NCBI GenBank assembly: GCA_965116785.1
Contig: OZ220731.1
Location: 3,224,001-3,288,000 of the forward strand
Direction of reading: 5' to 3'
DNA: 64,000 nt
DNA from: Bin87 sp965116785
Lineage (GTDB): Bacteria > Chloroflexota > Dehalococcoidia > Lucifugimonadales > UBA3495
Part shown: positions 51,968-61,042 of the stretch, in pieces
How positions within the stretch are numbered: position 1 is the first letter of the stretch
Layout of the letters: every line of letters begins with the position of its first letter
Position numbers and translations under genes: made by a program
Notes under the pieces: model-generated
What the model was told of the DNA's origin: nothing
Seen by the model: the letters and a program-made list of their open reading frames with translations, nothing else
Databases searched by the model: none

Positions 51968-53596
51968 GTGATTAACAAAGGAGGGACATTCCGGCAGGCA
52001 ATCTCTTTACTTGGGATGACGACGCTCATCCTGTTGGCTTCCACCCTGCTGGTCGCCTGCGCAAGCGAAGACGCCGCGCCGGCCGGACTATCCCGGGCCG
52101 AGGTTATAGAAATAGTGCGAGCCGAAGCTGTCCCTGCCCCTGGCCCGGCGCCGTCTGAGCCCGGACTGTCCCGCGCCGAGGTTGAAGAGATCGCGCAAGC
52201 GGCGGTGGCCGCGATGCCGCAGCCTGAACCAGGGCTGACCCGCGCTGAGGCTGAAGAGCTGGCGCGGGCGGCGGTGGCGATGATGCCCCAGCCTGAACCA
52301 GGGCTGACCCGTTCCGAGGTCGAGGAAATAGCGCGGGCGGTGGCGGCGGCGATGCCTCATCCCGAAGCCGAACCCGGACTGTCTCGCTCCGAAGTTGAAG
52401 AGATTGTACTGGCAGCCGTGGCGGAAGCAGCCGAGCCTGCCCCCGCATCGTGCCAGTTGGTGCCGGGCGAGCCGGGTCAAGCGGGTGTGACGCCGTTGCA
52501 CGTGGACGTGATGGCCGAAGGTCTGGAGGTTCCCTGGGGACTGGCCATTCTTCCCAACGGCGATATGCTGGTTACCGAGCGCCCCGGTCGGGTTCGCCTG
52601 ATCCAGGAGGGCGCGGTTGTCCCGGACCCGGTGCTGGAGTTCGGCGTGTCGATCCTGCCGCCGTTGTTCGGCAACGTACTAGCGGGGTCTGAAGGCGGAC
52701 TGCTGGGCATCCTCCTGCACCCCGAATTCGACAAAAATCGCCTGTTCTACATTTTTTACAACATAGACAACGCGGACGGCGTGTCGGTGGGTCGCATCGA
52801 GCGCTATGCGCTCTCCGAGGACGGTCGCTCAGCGACGTTGGACCGTCTGATCATGGATGAACTGCCGGCGGGACTGCATCATCAGGGCGGGCGTATGCGG
52901 ATTGGGCCGGACAGGATGTTGTACGTCGGCATCGGCGCCTACGACCCCCCTGAAGCGCAGAATCCCGGCACCCCGGCCGGCAAGCTGCTCAGGATGGACC
53001 TGGATGGCGGCATCCCCGCCGACAATCCGGACCCGGACAGCTACATCTTCGTCAGCGGAATCCGCAACACCCAGGGCTACGACTGGTTCGACGACCGGCA
53101 CATCGTGATGGTGGACCATGGGCCTTCCGGCTTTGAGCTGAATATGCCGGACTTGGCCGGGTATGACGAGCTCAACGTGGCAACCGCTGGCGACAACCTG
53201 GGCTGGCCAGTCATCTGGGGATGCGCCACGCAGGAGGGAATGGTCAGCCCGGTGTTGATGTGGGAGGGTTCGGTGCCGCCCACCGGCGCGACCTTCTATC
53301 GGGGCGACCTGATCCCGGAGTGGACCGACAGTTTCCTGTTCACCACCGTCGGGCTCAACGAGAGATTCACCGGCAGACCGATGTATGGCCGGCACCTGCA
53401 TCGCGTGGCGCTCGACGAGGACGACCCGTACGCCATCGTGTCTCACGAGGTGTATCTGCAGAATGCCTACGGACGACTGCGCACCATCGTGGAGGACGCC
53501 GACGGGTATCTCTACGTGATGACCAGCAACTGTGACAACCGCGGCGAGTGCCCGCCTGAAGGTGATGTGATCCTGCGCATCGGTCCGGCCCAATAA
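51968..53596 (+). CDS. Lipoprotein PQQ-type glucose/sorbosone dehydrogenase-like protein
   Basis: 542 residues from GTG with GGAGG 4-5 bases upstream. A lipoprotein signal ends in the lipobox LVAC (about residues 20-31), so it is anchored outside the membrane. Residues ~38-160 are five imperfect ~23-residue units of the form EPGLSRAEVEEIAQAAVAAM, a helical Pro/Ala-rich spacer. The beta-propeller (~175-542) has VPWGLAILPNGDMLVTERPG, GGLLGILLHPEFDKNRLFY, LHHQGGRMRIGPDRMLYVGI, ISGIRNTQGYDW-like VSGIRNTQGYDWF and DGYLYVMTSN. Its fold is that of soluble quinoprotein aldose/sorbosone dehydrogenases; the HH motif probably includes the catalytic base. The substrate is unknown. It stands alone in its operon. 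Confidence 0.87.
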   Translation: MINKGGTFRQAISLLGMTTLILLASTLLVACASEDAAPAGLSRAEVIEIVRAEAVPAPGPAPSEPGLSRAEVEEIAQAAVAAMPQPEPGLTRAEAEELARAAVAMMPQPEPGLTRSEVEEIARAVAAAMPHPEAEPGLSRSEVEEIVLAAVAEAAEPAPASCQLVPGEPGQAGVTPLHVDVMAEGLEVPWGLAILPNGDMLVTERPGRVRLIQEGAVVPDPVLEFGVSILPPLFGNVLAGSEGGLLGILLHPEFDKNRLFYIFYNIDNADGVSVGRIERYALSEDGRSATLDRLIMDELPAGLHHQGGRMRIGPDRMLYVGIGAYDPPEAQNPGTPAGKLLRMDLDGGIPADNPDPDSYIFVSGIRNTQGYDWFDDRHIVMVDHGPSGFELNMPDLAGYDELNVATAGDNLGWPVIWGCATQEGMVSPVLMWEGSVPPTGATFYRGDLIPEWTDSFLFTTVGLNERFTGRPMYGRHLHRVALDEDDPYAIVSHEVYLQNAYGRLRTIVEDADGYLYVMTSNCDNRGECPPEGDVILRIGPAQ

Positions 53597-53881
53597 CGAG
53601 GCGCGAGCGCCCAATCTCCGGCGTCGGGTCGGGAACCGCCTGTCGTCGGTCTCCGTTCAGGCGTACCCACTTTCGTAAATTGTCAGGAGCAGGGCTTGCG
53701 TGATTTTGTGATTTGACAGGATTGGTAGATCTACATCACAGAACGGATCCAATTTCGGGTAAACGCTGAATCTTGGAGATCGTGATCCTGAAGTTGCACT
53801 GCCGCAGACGGTTTGCGCGTGAGGGCGCTGGCAACCGCTGCAACCGGCTGCGGTCGCACTGATGACTGAGAATTGGGACCC

Positions 53882-54397
53882 ATGAGAGCGTCAGCCTTGG
53901 AAAACGCCATCCGTCAGGTGATGGGAATCCAACGCACCTATGCGAGCTGGCTCGCCGAGGACAAGACGCGCACTCGGTATGCTCTCATCGACCCGATCCT
54001 CGGTGCACTCGGCTGGAGGACTTGGGATCCATCGCAGTGCGGGCACAACGTGAGCCTCCGACCTGGCGGCGTCCTGGACTACGTAACGTACGATCACGAG
54101 GGCCGAGTCGCGGTCGCCATCATGATCGGCCGGCCGGTGCATCAAGGGGAACGCGAACGTCAAAGGGCCGCCAGATTGATGACCGGCATGATCCGTGGCG
54201 TCGGAGTCCTGACCGATGGTGTGAATTGGGAGATCTACGACCTTTCGCTGCGGTATCGACGCTTCCAGAGCAAGCTCGTCGAGAAATTCATGCTGGACAC
54301 CAGTGATCCCGTGGAACTGGAAGATGCCGCTCTGGCGCTCGCCTATTGGCTCGGTCGGGACCCGGAACATCATTACCCTTACGAACCGAGCGGTTAG
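53882..54397 (+). CDS. HsdR-N-like protein with lost nuclease motif
   Basis: 171 residues from ATG 53882 (MRASALENAIRQVMG); an in-frame TTG three codons upstream is possible. The layout ...TRTRYALIDPILGALGWRTW, DPSQCGHNVSLRPGGVLDYV, GVGVLTDGVNWEIYDLS follows the type I restriction enzyme R N-terminal (PD-(D/E)XK) domain found as a stand-alone protein. The core strand that should read ExK (IEAKKP-like) is VAIMIGRPV, with Met and Gly in the catalytic positions, so nuclease activity is unlikely. The end is HHYPYEPSG. No methylase or specificity gene is near. Confidence 0.65.
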   Translation: MRASALENAIRQVMGIQRTYASWLAEDKTRTRYALIDPILGALGWRTWDPSQCGHNVSLRPGGVLDYVTYDHEGRVAVAIMIGRPVHQGERERQRAARLMTGMIRGVGVLTDGVNWEIYDLSLRYRRFQSKLVEKFMLDTSDPVELEDAALALAYWLGRDPEHHYPYEPSG

Positions 54398-54420
54398 ACG
54401 CGTTGTGCGAAGGCTCACTC

Positions 54421-54541
54421 GTACCCAATTTCCCTCAAATCGTCGTTGCAAGCAAAGCGCGGCGATCTCGTGGCTGGCGGGGCATTCTTCGGGTGACCAG
54501 AGCGCAACGACGCTGCGTTCCTCGGGATGTCAAAATGGGCA
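54421..54541. repeat. MITE-like dispersed repeat, copy 2
   Basis: Starts GTACCCAATTTCCCTC and ends TGTCAAAATGGGCA, with the same internal order as 44403-44534: TCGTCGTTGCAAGCAAAGCG, CGGCGATCTCGTGG, CATTCTTCGGGTGA, then GTTCCTCGGGATGT. Its right end has decayed compared with copy 1 (GGGCAA against GGGTAC). Confidence 0.55.
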
Positions 54542-54614
54542 ACGCGCGAGGCGGTTGGTGGCGTTGCGTTTCAGATGGTCTGGACCTTAGGGGCAACCAC
54601 AACTGTTAACGGGG

Positions 54615-54653
54615 AAAAATCCAGGGGCGACGCTGGTGCCAACGTCGCCCCTG
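54615..54653 (-). terminator. Rho-independent terminator of the second giant gene
   Basis: A perfect 11-base inverted repeat CAGGGGCGACG/CGTCGCCCCTG with a 10-base loop is followed, on the minus strand, by GATTTTTCCCC. It lies 44 bases past the stop at 54697. This is the only hairpin in the window with a good T-run. Confidence 0.8.
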
Positions 54654-54696
54654 CCGAGATGTTGTGTCGTGCGCGACAAGTCCCGAGGCGGCCACC

Positions 54697-57600
54697 CTAC
54701 CGTGCCCGGTCCTCGGTTTCCTTGGGACCGCGCACCACGCGCAAGCACAGGTTGCCCATAGAGAAGTCCACCGAATCCACAGTGTCCTTGGCACTGGCCG
54801 AGTAGGCGCGAACCGACGTATAGCCGTTGCTGTCGGAGCTGCGGACGACCCACCACCGGCCATCGTCGGCGTCGGTGAAGAAGCCCTGGAAGTTGATGCG
54901 GCCGTAGTCCGACCGCCGCAGCGCGCCCTCGTAGCCCTGGCTCGGCCAGTTGGCGGGACAGGGCGTATCCATGCTCGGCCGGTCGTCGCGGTCGTCGTCA
55001 TCGTCGCTTCCGCCGGCCGCCGGCGTGGGCTGCTGGCCACCGCTGCCGCCTTTATCTCCGTCCCCCGCCGCCCCGTTCACCGTGATGTTGAAAATCAACG
55101 TCGCGGTGTCGCCGTCGGCATCCTGCGCCGTGTAGATGTACAGCCTTGCGTCCTGCGCCGCTGTGGGGTCGCCGGTGATGGCGCGGGTCGTGGCACTGAA
55201 GGTGAGGCCGGCCGGCAGTGCCGGCGAGAGGCGGTAGGTCAACTTGCCGTTGCCGCCGCTGGCCGCGGGCAGGCGCACCGTACCCACGCTCCGACCTGCG
55301 GTGTAGGTCTGGTTGCTCACCCTCTGCGAGCCAAAACTCGGTGTCAGATCGGCAGGTGCCGGGGCCGCGCTTACCGTGATGCTGAAAGTCAGCTTTGCGG
55401 TGTCGCCGTCGGCATCCTGTGCCGTGTAGGTGTACTGCGTCCGGGCTCGGGCCGCCGTGGGCGCGCCGGTGATGTGACAGGGGCTGGCGCTGAAACTCAA
55501 CCCGTCCGGCAGTGCCGGCGTCAGGCTGTAGATCAACGGCGCGTTGCCGCCGCTGGCGTTAGGGAGAGTCAACGTGCCGATGCCCCCGCCTACGGTGTAG
55601 GTCTGGGCGGGCACCGTCTGCGTGCCGAAGGTCGGCATCAGATCGCGCTGCTGGTTGCCGCTCTGCGGCGCCTCGTTCACGGTTATGCTGAAGGTCAGCG
55701 ACACGGCATCGCCGTCGTTATCCCGCGCCGTGTAGGTGTAGATGGCCTCCGCCTGGGCCGCCGTGGGCGTACCCGTAATGGTACGGGCGCTGGCGCTGAA
55801 GGCCAGCCAAGCCGGCAGGTCCGGCGTCAGGGCGTAGGTCAGCGCGCCGTTGCCGCCGCTGGCCGCGGGCAGCGGCACCGTGCCCACGTCGGTCCCGACG
55901 GTGTAGGTCTGCTCAGACACCATCCCGGCGCCGAAGGTGGGCGTCAGGTCCGGTGCTACCGTGATGGTGAAGGCCAGCCCCACGGCATCGCCGTCCGCGT
56001 CGGTGGCGGTGTAGGTGTAGCTGGTCGCTTCCTGGGCCGTGGTGGGCGCGCCGGTGATGGCGCGGGTGCTGTTGCTGAAGGTCAGCCCGTTGGGCAGGGC
56101 TGGCGTCAGTCTGTAGGTCAGCGCGCCGTTGCCGCCCGTGGCCGCGGGGAGGCTCACGGTGCCCACGTCCTCGCTTACGGTGTAGGTCTGGGCTGCTATC
56201 GTTGCGGAGCCAAAGGTGGGCGTCAGGTCCGACTCTACCGTGATGCTGAAGGTCAGCGTATCGGTGTCGCCGTCGGTATCCCGCGCCGCGTAGGTGAAGC
56301 TCCGGGTTCCTGCCGTGGTGGGCGTGCCCGTGATGCGGCGGTTGCCCCCGTTGAAGGTCAGCCCGTTCCACGCGCTCGGCGAAAGGCGGTAGGTCAACGG
56401 TGCGTCGCCGCCGCTGGCCCGGGGCAGCGTTAACGTGCCGATGTCCTCGCCTGCGACGTAGGTCTGACTGGGCACCGTCGCGGAGCCGAATGTGGGCTGC
56501 CGGTCACGCGGCGTGGAGCCGCCGCCGCCACCGCCGCCGCCACCGCCGCCACCTGTCGACCGCGCGCGCACGGTGATGGTCACCGTGTCGGCGGCGCTGT
56601 CCACCGTGCCGTCGTTGACCGCCAGGGAGAAGACCAGCGTGGCTGGGCTGGACGGCGCGGTGAAGGTTGGGCGTTGGGCCGTCGTGGGACTCAGCGAAAC
56701 CGTCGTGCCGCTGCTTTGGCTCCACTGATACGTCAGCGGGTCGCCGTCGGGGTCGGAACCGGAACCGCTGAGCGTGACGCTGGATCCGGTGTTGACCGTC
56801 CGGTCGGGGCCGGCGTTGGCGGTTGGCGCCCGGTTCTGGGTCGGCTGCGGGTCGCCGCCGCCGCGCTGCGGCGCTGCAATTACCGTGATGCTGAAAGTCA
56901 GCGCGGCGGTGTCGTCATCGGCGGTGTCGGCTGTGCCGTCGTCGTCGGTGGCGGTGTAAGTATAGGTAGTCGCCGCCTGCTCCGTGGTGGGCGTGCCCGT
57001 GATGGCGCGGCGACTGGCATTGAGGGTCAGCCCGGCCGGCAGGGCTGGCGAGAGGCTGTAGGTCAGCGTGCCGTCGGCGCCGGCGGCCGCGGGCATCGTA
57101 ATCGTGCCCACGTCGGCGCCGACGACCAGCTCATAGTTTGGTATGGTCGTTCCCTGGGGGAAGGACGGCGGGTTATCGCCCGTTCGCGTTTGTGTGGCGG
57201 AGAGGTAAGCCCATGGGCCCGTGCCGACGGGGTTAGTGGCCGCGACCCGTATCCGGTGGGTCTCCGGGTTGGCCAGGTTGAAGGTGTGGCTGGTGTCCGT
57301 GCCGGTGTCGACGGCGTCGGTCCAGGTGGAGCCGTCGCTGCTGTATTCCACCACGTAGCCGGTGATGTTCAGCCCGCCGGTGTCCTTGGGCGTGGTCCAA
57401 GTTACGGTCAGGTCGCCGTTGGTCTCAATCGTCGCCGTCACGCCCGTGGGTGCGCCCGGCTTGCTGAATGTGAGACGCGCCGTCCGGCCCATGACGCCGA
57501 GCACCGAGTTGGGCCGCACGTCAACAACGACACGATCAAGTGGGTTCGGGGCGGGTGTGGAGAAACTCGCCCTCCGGTTGGTGGCATCCACACCTGACGT

Positions 57601-60576
57601 CGGCACGTCATCGCTAAAGGCCGGCGGATTGCCAAATCCACTAGCAAATACCCGGTACTCGTAGCACACCACGGGATCGGCGCCGGCGCAGACCGGCGAC
57701 TCCGTATCGAGGTTCAGGAAACGCGGATGGTGGTCCCACGATACGGTGAGGATATCGCCGTTTTTCCTGGCCGACAGGCCGCTCACCGGGCCCAGGTGCT
57801 GGGGGCCGAAGTCCGCGTCGTATTCGCTGAGCCCGCCTTCGCCACGGAAAAAGCCCGCCAGCTTGGGGTAATCTTGACCGGCCGTCAGGCCGAAAACATG
57901 GACGCCGTCCAGAACGCCGTTGTCCCCGTAGATGTCATAGTCGTCCCAGGTATTGTAGATTCCTGAGTAACTCGACAGGAGAACCATGGCATCGGTGGGC
58001 GCCTTCAGCTCGGCGGTGGTTTTGCCGGTTACACCGGCGGTGGCCGTCTCACTGCCGTCGATCACCCCGTTGTAATTAGAGGCGTCGTCCGTGCCGACGC
58101 CGATGCTGACGCCGGAAGCCTCGGTGTCCCAGTAGGAGGCGATGATGGCATCGCTTTCGGTGTTGTCGTTGCCGCCCACCAGGCCGCCGGCGTAGCGGGC
58201 GGCATCTACCGTGCCGGTGGCGTAGCTGATGGTGATGGTGCCGGTGTTGGCGCCGACCAGGCCGCCGGCGTTGTCGCCGGAGGCATCTACAGAGCCGATG
58301 GCGTAGGCGGCATCGACGCGGCCGGCGTTCCGGCCGGCCACTCCGCCGGCATTGTTGCCGTCGGAGTTCACGTCCACGGCGGTCCATACCACGCGGATTT
58401 TGGCGTTGGCCTGGTTGTTGCCCACCGCCCCGCCGACGCTGTCGTCGCCCCTGACGCCGCCGGTGCCGTCGTCTTTAACGGTGCCGGTGACGTAGGTGAA
58501 ACGGACGTCGCCGGAGTTCTGCCCGGCCAGGCCACCCACGTTGTCCAGTCCGGTAACGTTGACCTCCTTCAGGGCGAACTGGGCAACCTGGCCGCCGGCG
58601 CCGATGCTGCCGAACAGCCCCACGTCGTTGGTGGAGCTCCGTTTGATGAACAGGTTGTGGACGGCGTAGCCGTTGCCGTAGAAGTAGGCCGTGAACGGGT
58701 TGTCGGCGGTGCCGATGGGTTCCCAGCCGGCTCCCTCAGTCCAGGCAGTGTTGACATTGCCGGAGGCGTAGTTGGCGCCGTTTGCAAAGTCCAGGTCGCC
58801 GGCCGTATCGCTGCCTGTGAGGCTGCTATGGTTGTCGAACAGTTCGTAGCCCTCGCAGGTGGCCGGGCAGCCCATGTCCGACCGGTGGTTAGAGAAGGCG
58901 ATGGCGTATTGCGTCTCGCTCCCGGAGGCTGGCGTTCCGTCGCCGTCCAGGTCGTAGCGGATGGCGTTCAGTTGCTCCAGGTTGGTTATCTCGATGAGGT
59001 TGTCATCGTCCTTGTCGTAGTCGGTGGTGCCCGACGGGTAGGTGTAGGTGCCTACCGGGCCCGGAGAGTCGTCGTGAAGGTTGATTGCCCGCACCTCGAT
59101 GTTGTACTGGTCCGCCAGGGGATTATCGCTGATAGTGAAGCTCTGGGCGCGGGCGTCGCCCGTGGTGTCCGTCCAGTCCTGGCTCCAGGTCGCGTCGTCG
59201 CTGTCGCCGCTATTGTCATAGCGATACTGGTACCCGGTGGGGGCGCTGTTGCCTTCGACAGTCTCCCAGCCTACCACTATGGTGTCGCCAGACAGTCTCG
59301 CAAAGACATGGACCGCGACGGGCGGGCGCTGGGGGCCGAGCTCCAGGGTGGCTGAGGCCACGCCGTTGCCGTCGAAGTCCACTTTGAGGGCGGGGTATTG
59401 CGAGTCGGTGCCGAAGTGCCACGGGTCATCGACGGCGCTGTCGCCGTCCAGGTCAACGTTCCAGTTGGCGTAGATGCCGGTGCCGTAGGCGTTGGGGGTT
59501 TGCAGCTGGGCAGTGGTCTGGCCTTCCGGAGAATTGGAGTCCGTGTCGTCGTCGATGCCGGAGGTTGTGCTGTCCCAGTAGCTGTTGGTGACGGTAGTGC
59601 CGGGTCGTATGTCTGCGATCAGCCCGCCGGCGATGGTTCCGCTGGATGTCAGGTTCCCGGTGGAGTAGCTGGCCTCCACGCTGCCCGACTCCCGCAGCGA
59701 GCCCACCAGTCCGCCGGGGGCCTTAGCGCAGTCGTTGGTCCCGTCGTTGCAGCGAACATCGCCGGTAGCGTAGGTGGCGATGATGTCGGCCCCCACGTGC
59801 AGGCCCACTAGGCCGCCCATGTTGGACTCGGCGGTTACGTCCACGTCGGCCCAGCTGCCCGCGACAACAGCGGTGCTTCGCGTGTGGGCGATCAGGCCGC
59901 CCACCGTGCCCGTGCCGGTGACGCTGCCGGTGGCCCAGACGGCGTACACGTCGCCCTCGGCCCGGCCAATCAGGGAACCGGTATTGGCCCGGCCGGTGAC
60001 GCTCACGTTGCGCAGACCCACTCCGCGAATCTCGCTGGTGTCGCTGGTATAAGCGAACAGGCCGAAGCCCTGGTTGTCATCACCGCCGCTTGTCCGGTTG
60101 ATGAACAGGTTGCTGATGGTGTGGCCCTTGCCGTCGAAAGTGGCGGTGTAGGGACGCCAGTCGCCTGCGTTGGTATCGAAGAGCCCAATGGGGTCCCAGC
60201 CGGAACCGGAGTCCCAGTAGGTGGCGTCGGAGGCGTCAATGGAGCCGTCGCCGCTCTCGTCAAAGTCCAGGTCGGCAGTCAGTTCGTAGCCGGTGCAGCT
60301 GGAGCAGGAGTTGTCGGCGCTAGCGAAGAAGGCGCTGTTGTAGTTGCTTTCATCGCTGGAGGCTACGTCGCCGTCGCCGTTCAGGTCCCAGCGGATGGCA
60401 TCCAACTGCGCCAGGTTTTCGACCTCGATGAGGTTGTCGCCGTCGGCGTCCAGTTCGCTGCGCGATTGCGCCTCGGCCTCGCCGGCCGGCAGCAGGGTCA
60501 AACCTGCCAGCAGGCAGGCCAGCACCAGCAGAGTACCCAGGCCGCCGAGGGCTTTAGCCGCGTGGGAGCGTAACAT
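54697..60576 (-). CDS. Giant exported GLUG/FN3/He_PIG repeat protein (~1,959 residues)
   Basis: The frame is open from 60852; the ATG at 60576 (MLRSHAAKALGGLGTLLVLA) places the signal peptide at the N-terminus, though a GTG at 60639 with AAGGA 11 bases upstream is also possible. The signal ends GEAEAQ. A GLUG module (~39-415) begins ELDADGDNLIEVENLAQLD; an FN3 unit and a second GLUG module (~515-925, TDYDKDDDNLIEITNLEQLN) follow, then FN3 units to ~1132. One He_PIG/cadherin-like unit and a PKD-like unit (TANAGPDRTVNTGSSVTLSG) lead to a 12-Gly linker (~1337-1354). Five more ~95-residue He_PIG units (DLTPTFGSATIAAQTYTVSE type) follow. An acidic stretch SDDDDDRDDRPS separates a C-terminal globular domain (YGRINFQGFFTDADDGRWWV). 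Likely surface or secreted. Confidence 0.9.
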   Translation of the reverse strand: MLRSHAAKALGGLGTLLVLACLLAGLTLLPAGEAEAQSRSELDADGDNLIEVENLAQLDAIRWDLNGDGDVASSDESNYNSAFFASADNSCSSCTGYELTADLDFDESGDGSIDASDATYWDSGSGWDPIGLFDTNAGDWRPYTATFDGKGHTISNLFINRTSGGDDNQGFGLFAYTSDTSEIRGVGLRNVSVTGRANTGSLIGRAEGDVYAVWATGSVTGTGTVGGLIAHTRSTAVVAGSWADVDVTAESNMGGLVGLHVGADIIATYATGDVRCNDGTNDCAKAPGGLVGSLRESGSVEASYSTGNLTSSGTIAGGLIADIRPGTTVTNSYWDSTTSGIDDDTDSNSPEGQTTAQLQTPNAYGTGIYANWNVDLDGDSAVDDPWHFGTDSQYPALKVDFDGNGVASATLELGPQRPPVAVHVFARLSGDTIVVGWETVEGNSAPTGYQYRYDNSGDSDDATWSQDWTDTTGDARAQSFTISDNPLADQYNIEVRAINLHDDSPGPVGTYTYPSGTTDYDKDDDNLIEITNLEQLNAIRYDLDGDGTPASGSETQYAIAFSNHRSDMGCPATCEGYELFDNHSSLTGSDTAGDLDFANGANYASGNVNTAWTEGAGWEPIGTADNPFTAYFYGNGYAVHNLFIKRSSTNDVGLFGSIGAGGQVAQFALKEVNVTGLDNVGGLAGQNSGDVRFTYVTGTVKDDGTGGVRGDDSVGGAVGNNQANAKIRVVWTAVDVNSDGNNAGGVAGRNAGRVDAAYAIGSVDASGDNAGGLVGANTGTITISYATGTVDAARYAGGLVGGNDNTESDAIIASYWDTEASGVSIGVGTDDASNYNGVIDGSETATAGVTGKTTAELKAPTDAMVLLSSYSGIYNTWDDYDIYGDNGVLDGVHVFGLTAGQDYPKLAGFFRGEGGLSEYDADFGPQHLGPVSGLSARKNGDILTVSWDHHPRFLNLDTESPVCAGADPVVCYEYRVFASGFGNPPAFSDDVPTSGVDATNRRASFSTPAPNPLDRVVVDVRPNSVLGVMGRTARLTFSKPGAPTGVTATIETNGDLTVTWTTPKDTGGLNITGYVVEYSSDGSTWTDAVDTGTDTSHTFNLANPETHRIRVAATNPVGTGPWAYLSATQTRTGDNPPSFPQGTTIPNYELVVGADVGTITMPAAAGADGTLTYSLSPALPAGLTLNASRRAITGTPTTEQAATTYTYTATDDDGTADTADDDTAALTFSITVIAAPQRGGGDPQPTQNRAPTANAGPDRTVNTGSSVTLSGSGSDPDGDPLTYQWSQSSGTTVSLSPTTAQRPTFTAPSSPATLVFSLAVNDGTVDSAADTVTITVRARSTGGGGGGGGGGGGSTPRDRQPTFGSATVPSQTYVAGEDIGTLTLPRASGGDAPLTYRLSPSAWNGLTFNGGNRRITGTPTTAGTRSFTYAARDTDGDTDTLTFSITVESDLTPTFGSATIAAQTYTVSEDVGTVSLPAATGGNGALTYRLTPALPNGLTFSNSTRAITGAPTTAQEATSYTYTATDADGDAVGLAFTITVAPDLTPTFGAGMVSEQTYTVGTDVGTVPLPAASGGNGALTYALTPDLPAWLAFSASARTITGTPTAAQAEAIYTYTARDNDGDAVSLTFSITVNEAPQSGNQQRDLMPTFGTQTVPAQTYTVGGGIGTLTLPNASGGNAPLIYSLTPALPDGLSFSASPCHITGAPTAARARTQYTYTAQDADGDTAKLTFSITVSAAPAPADLTPSFGSQRVSNQTYTAGRSVGTVRLPAASGGNGKLTYRLSPALPAGLTFSATTRAITGDPTAAQDARLYIYTAQDADGDTATLIFNITVNGAAGDGDKGGSGGQQPTPAAGGSDDDDDRDDRPSMDTPCPANWPSQGYEGALRRSDYGRINFQGFFTDADDGRWWVVRSSDSNGYTSVRAYSASAKDTVDSVDFSMGNLCLRVVRGPKETEDRAR

Positions 60577-61042
60577 GGGGGGCCAGACGCTCGAGTGCCT
60601 AGTGCTCCGGATGGCGTGGCCGATAGATGCGTTTTTCACAGCAGCGACAATCCTTATTTTTGGATTATCAGTGTTAATATCACGATAGCAATCTCTTTTC
60701 TCACAGGCAGGGCAGTCGCATTTGGGCGACTTTGCGGCGTTACCGGCACTGCAGTACCGTCCGCCGCTTCCCGCAATGACCGCCACAAGCGGGCTGCGTT
60801 TTCCCGCTTCGCCTGTGTTTCCAACTCGTACAACAACCACGTCCGGGTTCACCTCACCCTTACCTCCTCCTCAGCCTGCTGCCGCTGTACAACAATCAAA
60901 TCACCTAATGTGGAATGTTGCGGAGGTGGCTCCCGGTCTTGAGAAATTCCCAGTAATGTGATAAAAGCCCGCCTTGTGAGTGGTTACTGACCGTATGAAA
61001 TAATATGACCACCCTCATTTACGATGGGCGAGGCATGCTCTG
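60577..61042. other. Intergenic region between the giant gene and the globin
   Basis: The upstream extension of the giant gene's frame lies here but reads like non-coding sequence. An AT-rich patch at about 60648-60700 (minus strand) may hold that gene's promoter; another at about 60985-61020 (TATGAAATAATATGACC) lies just before the globin start. No other gene was seen. Confidence 0.35.

Noticed and set aside
54664..56433. Plus-strand 589-codon frame opposite the second giant
   Set aside because: It is antisense to He_PIG repeats, and its periodicity follows the minus-strand repeats.
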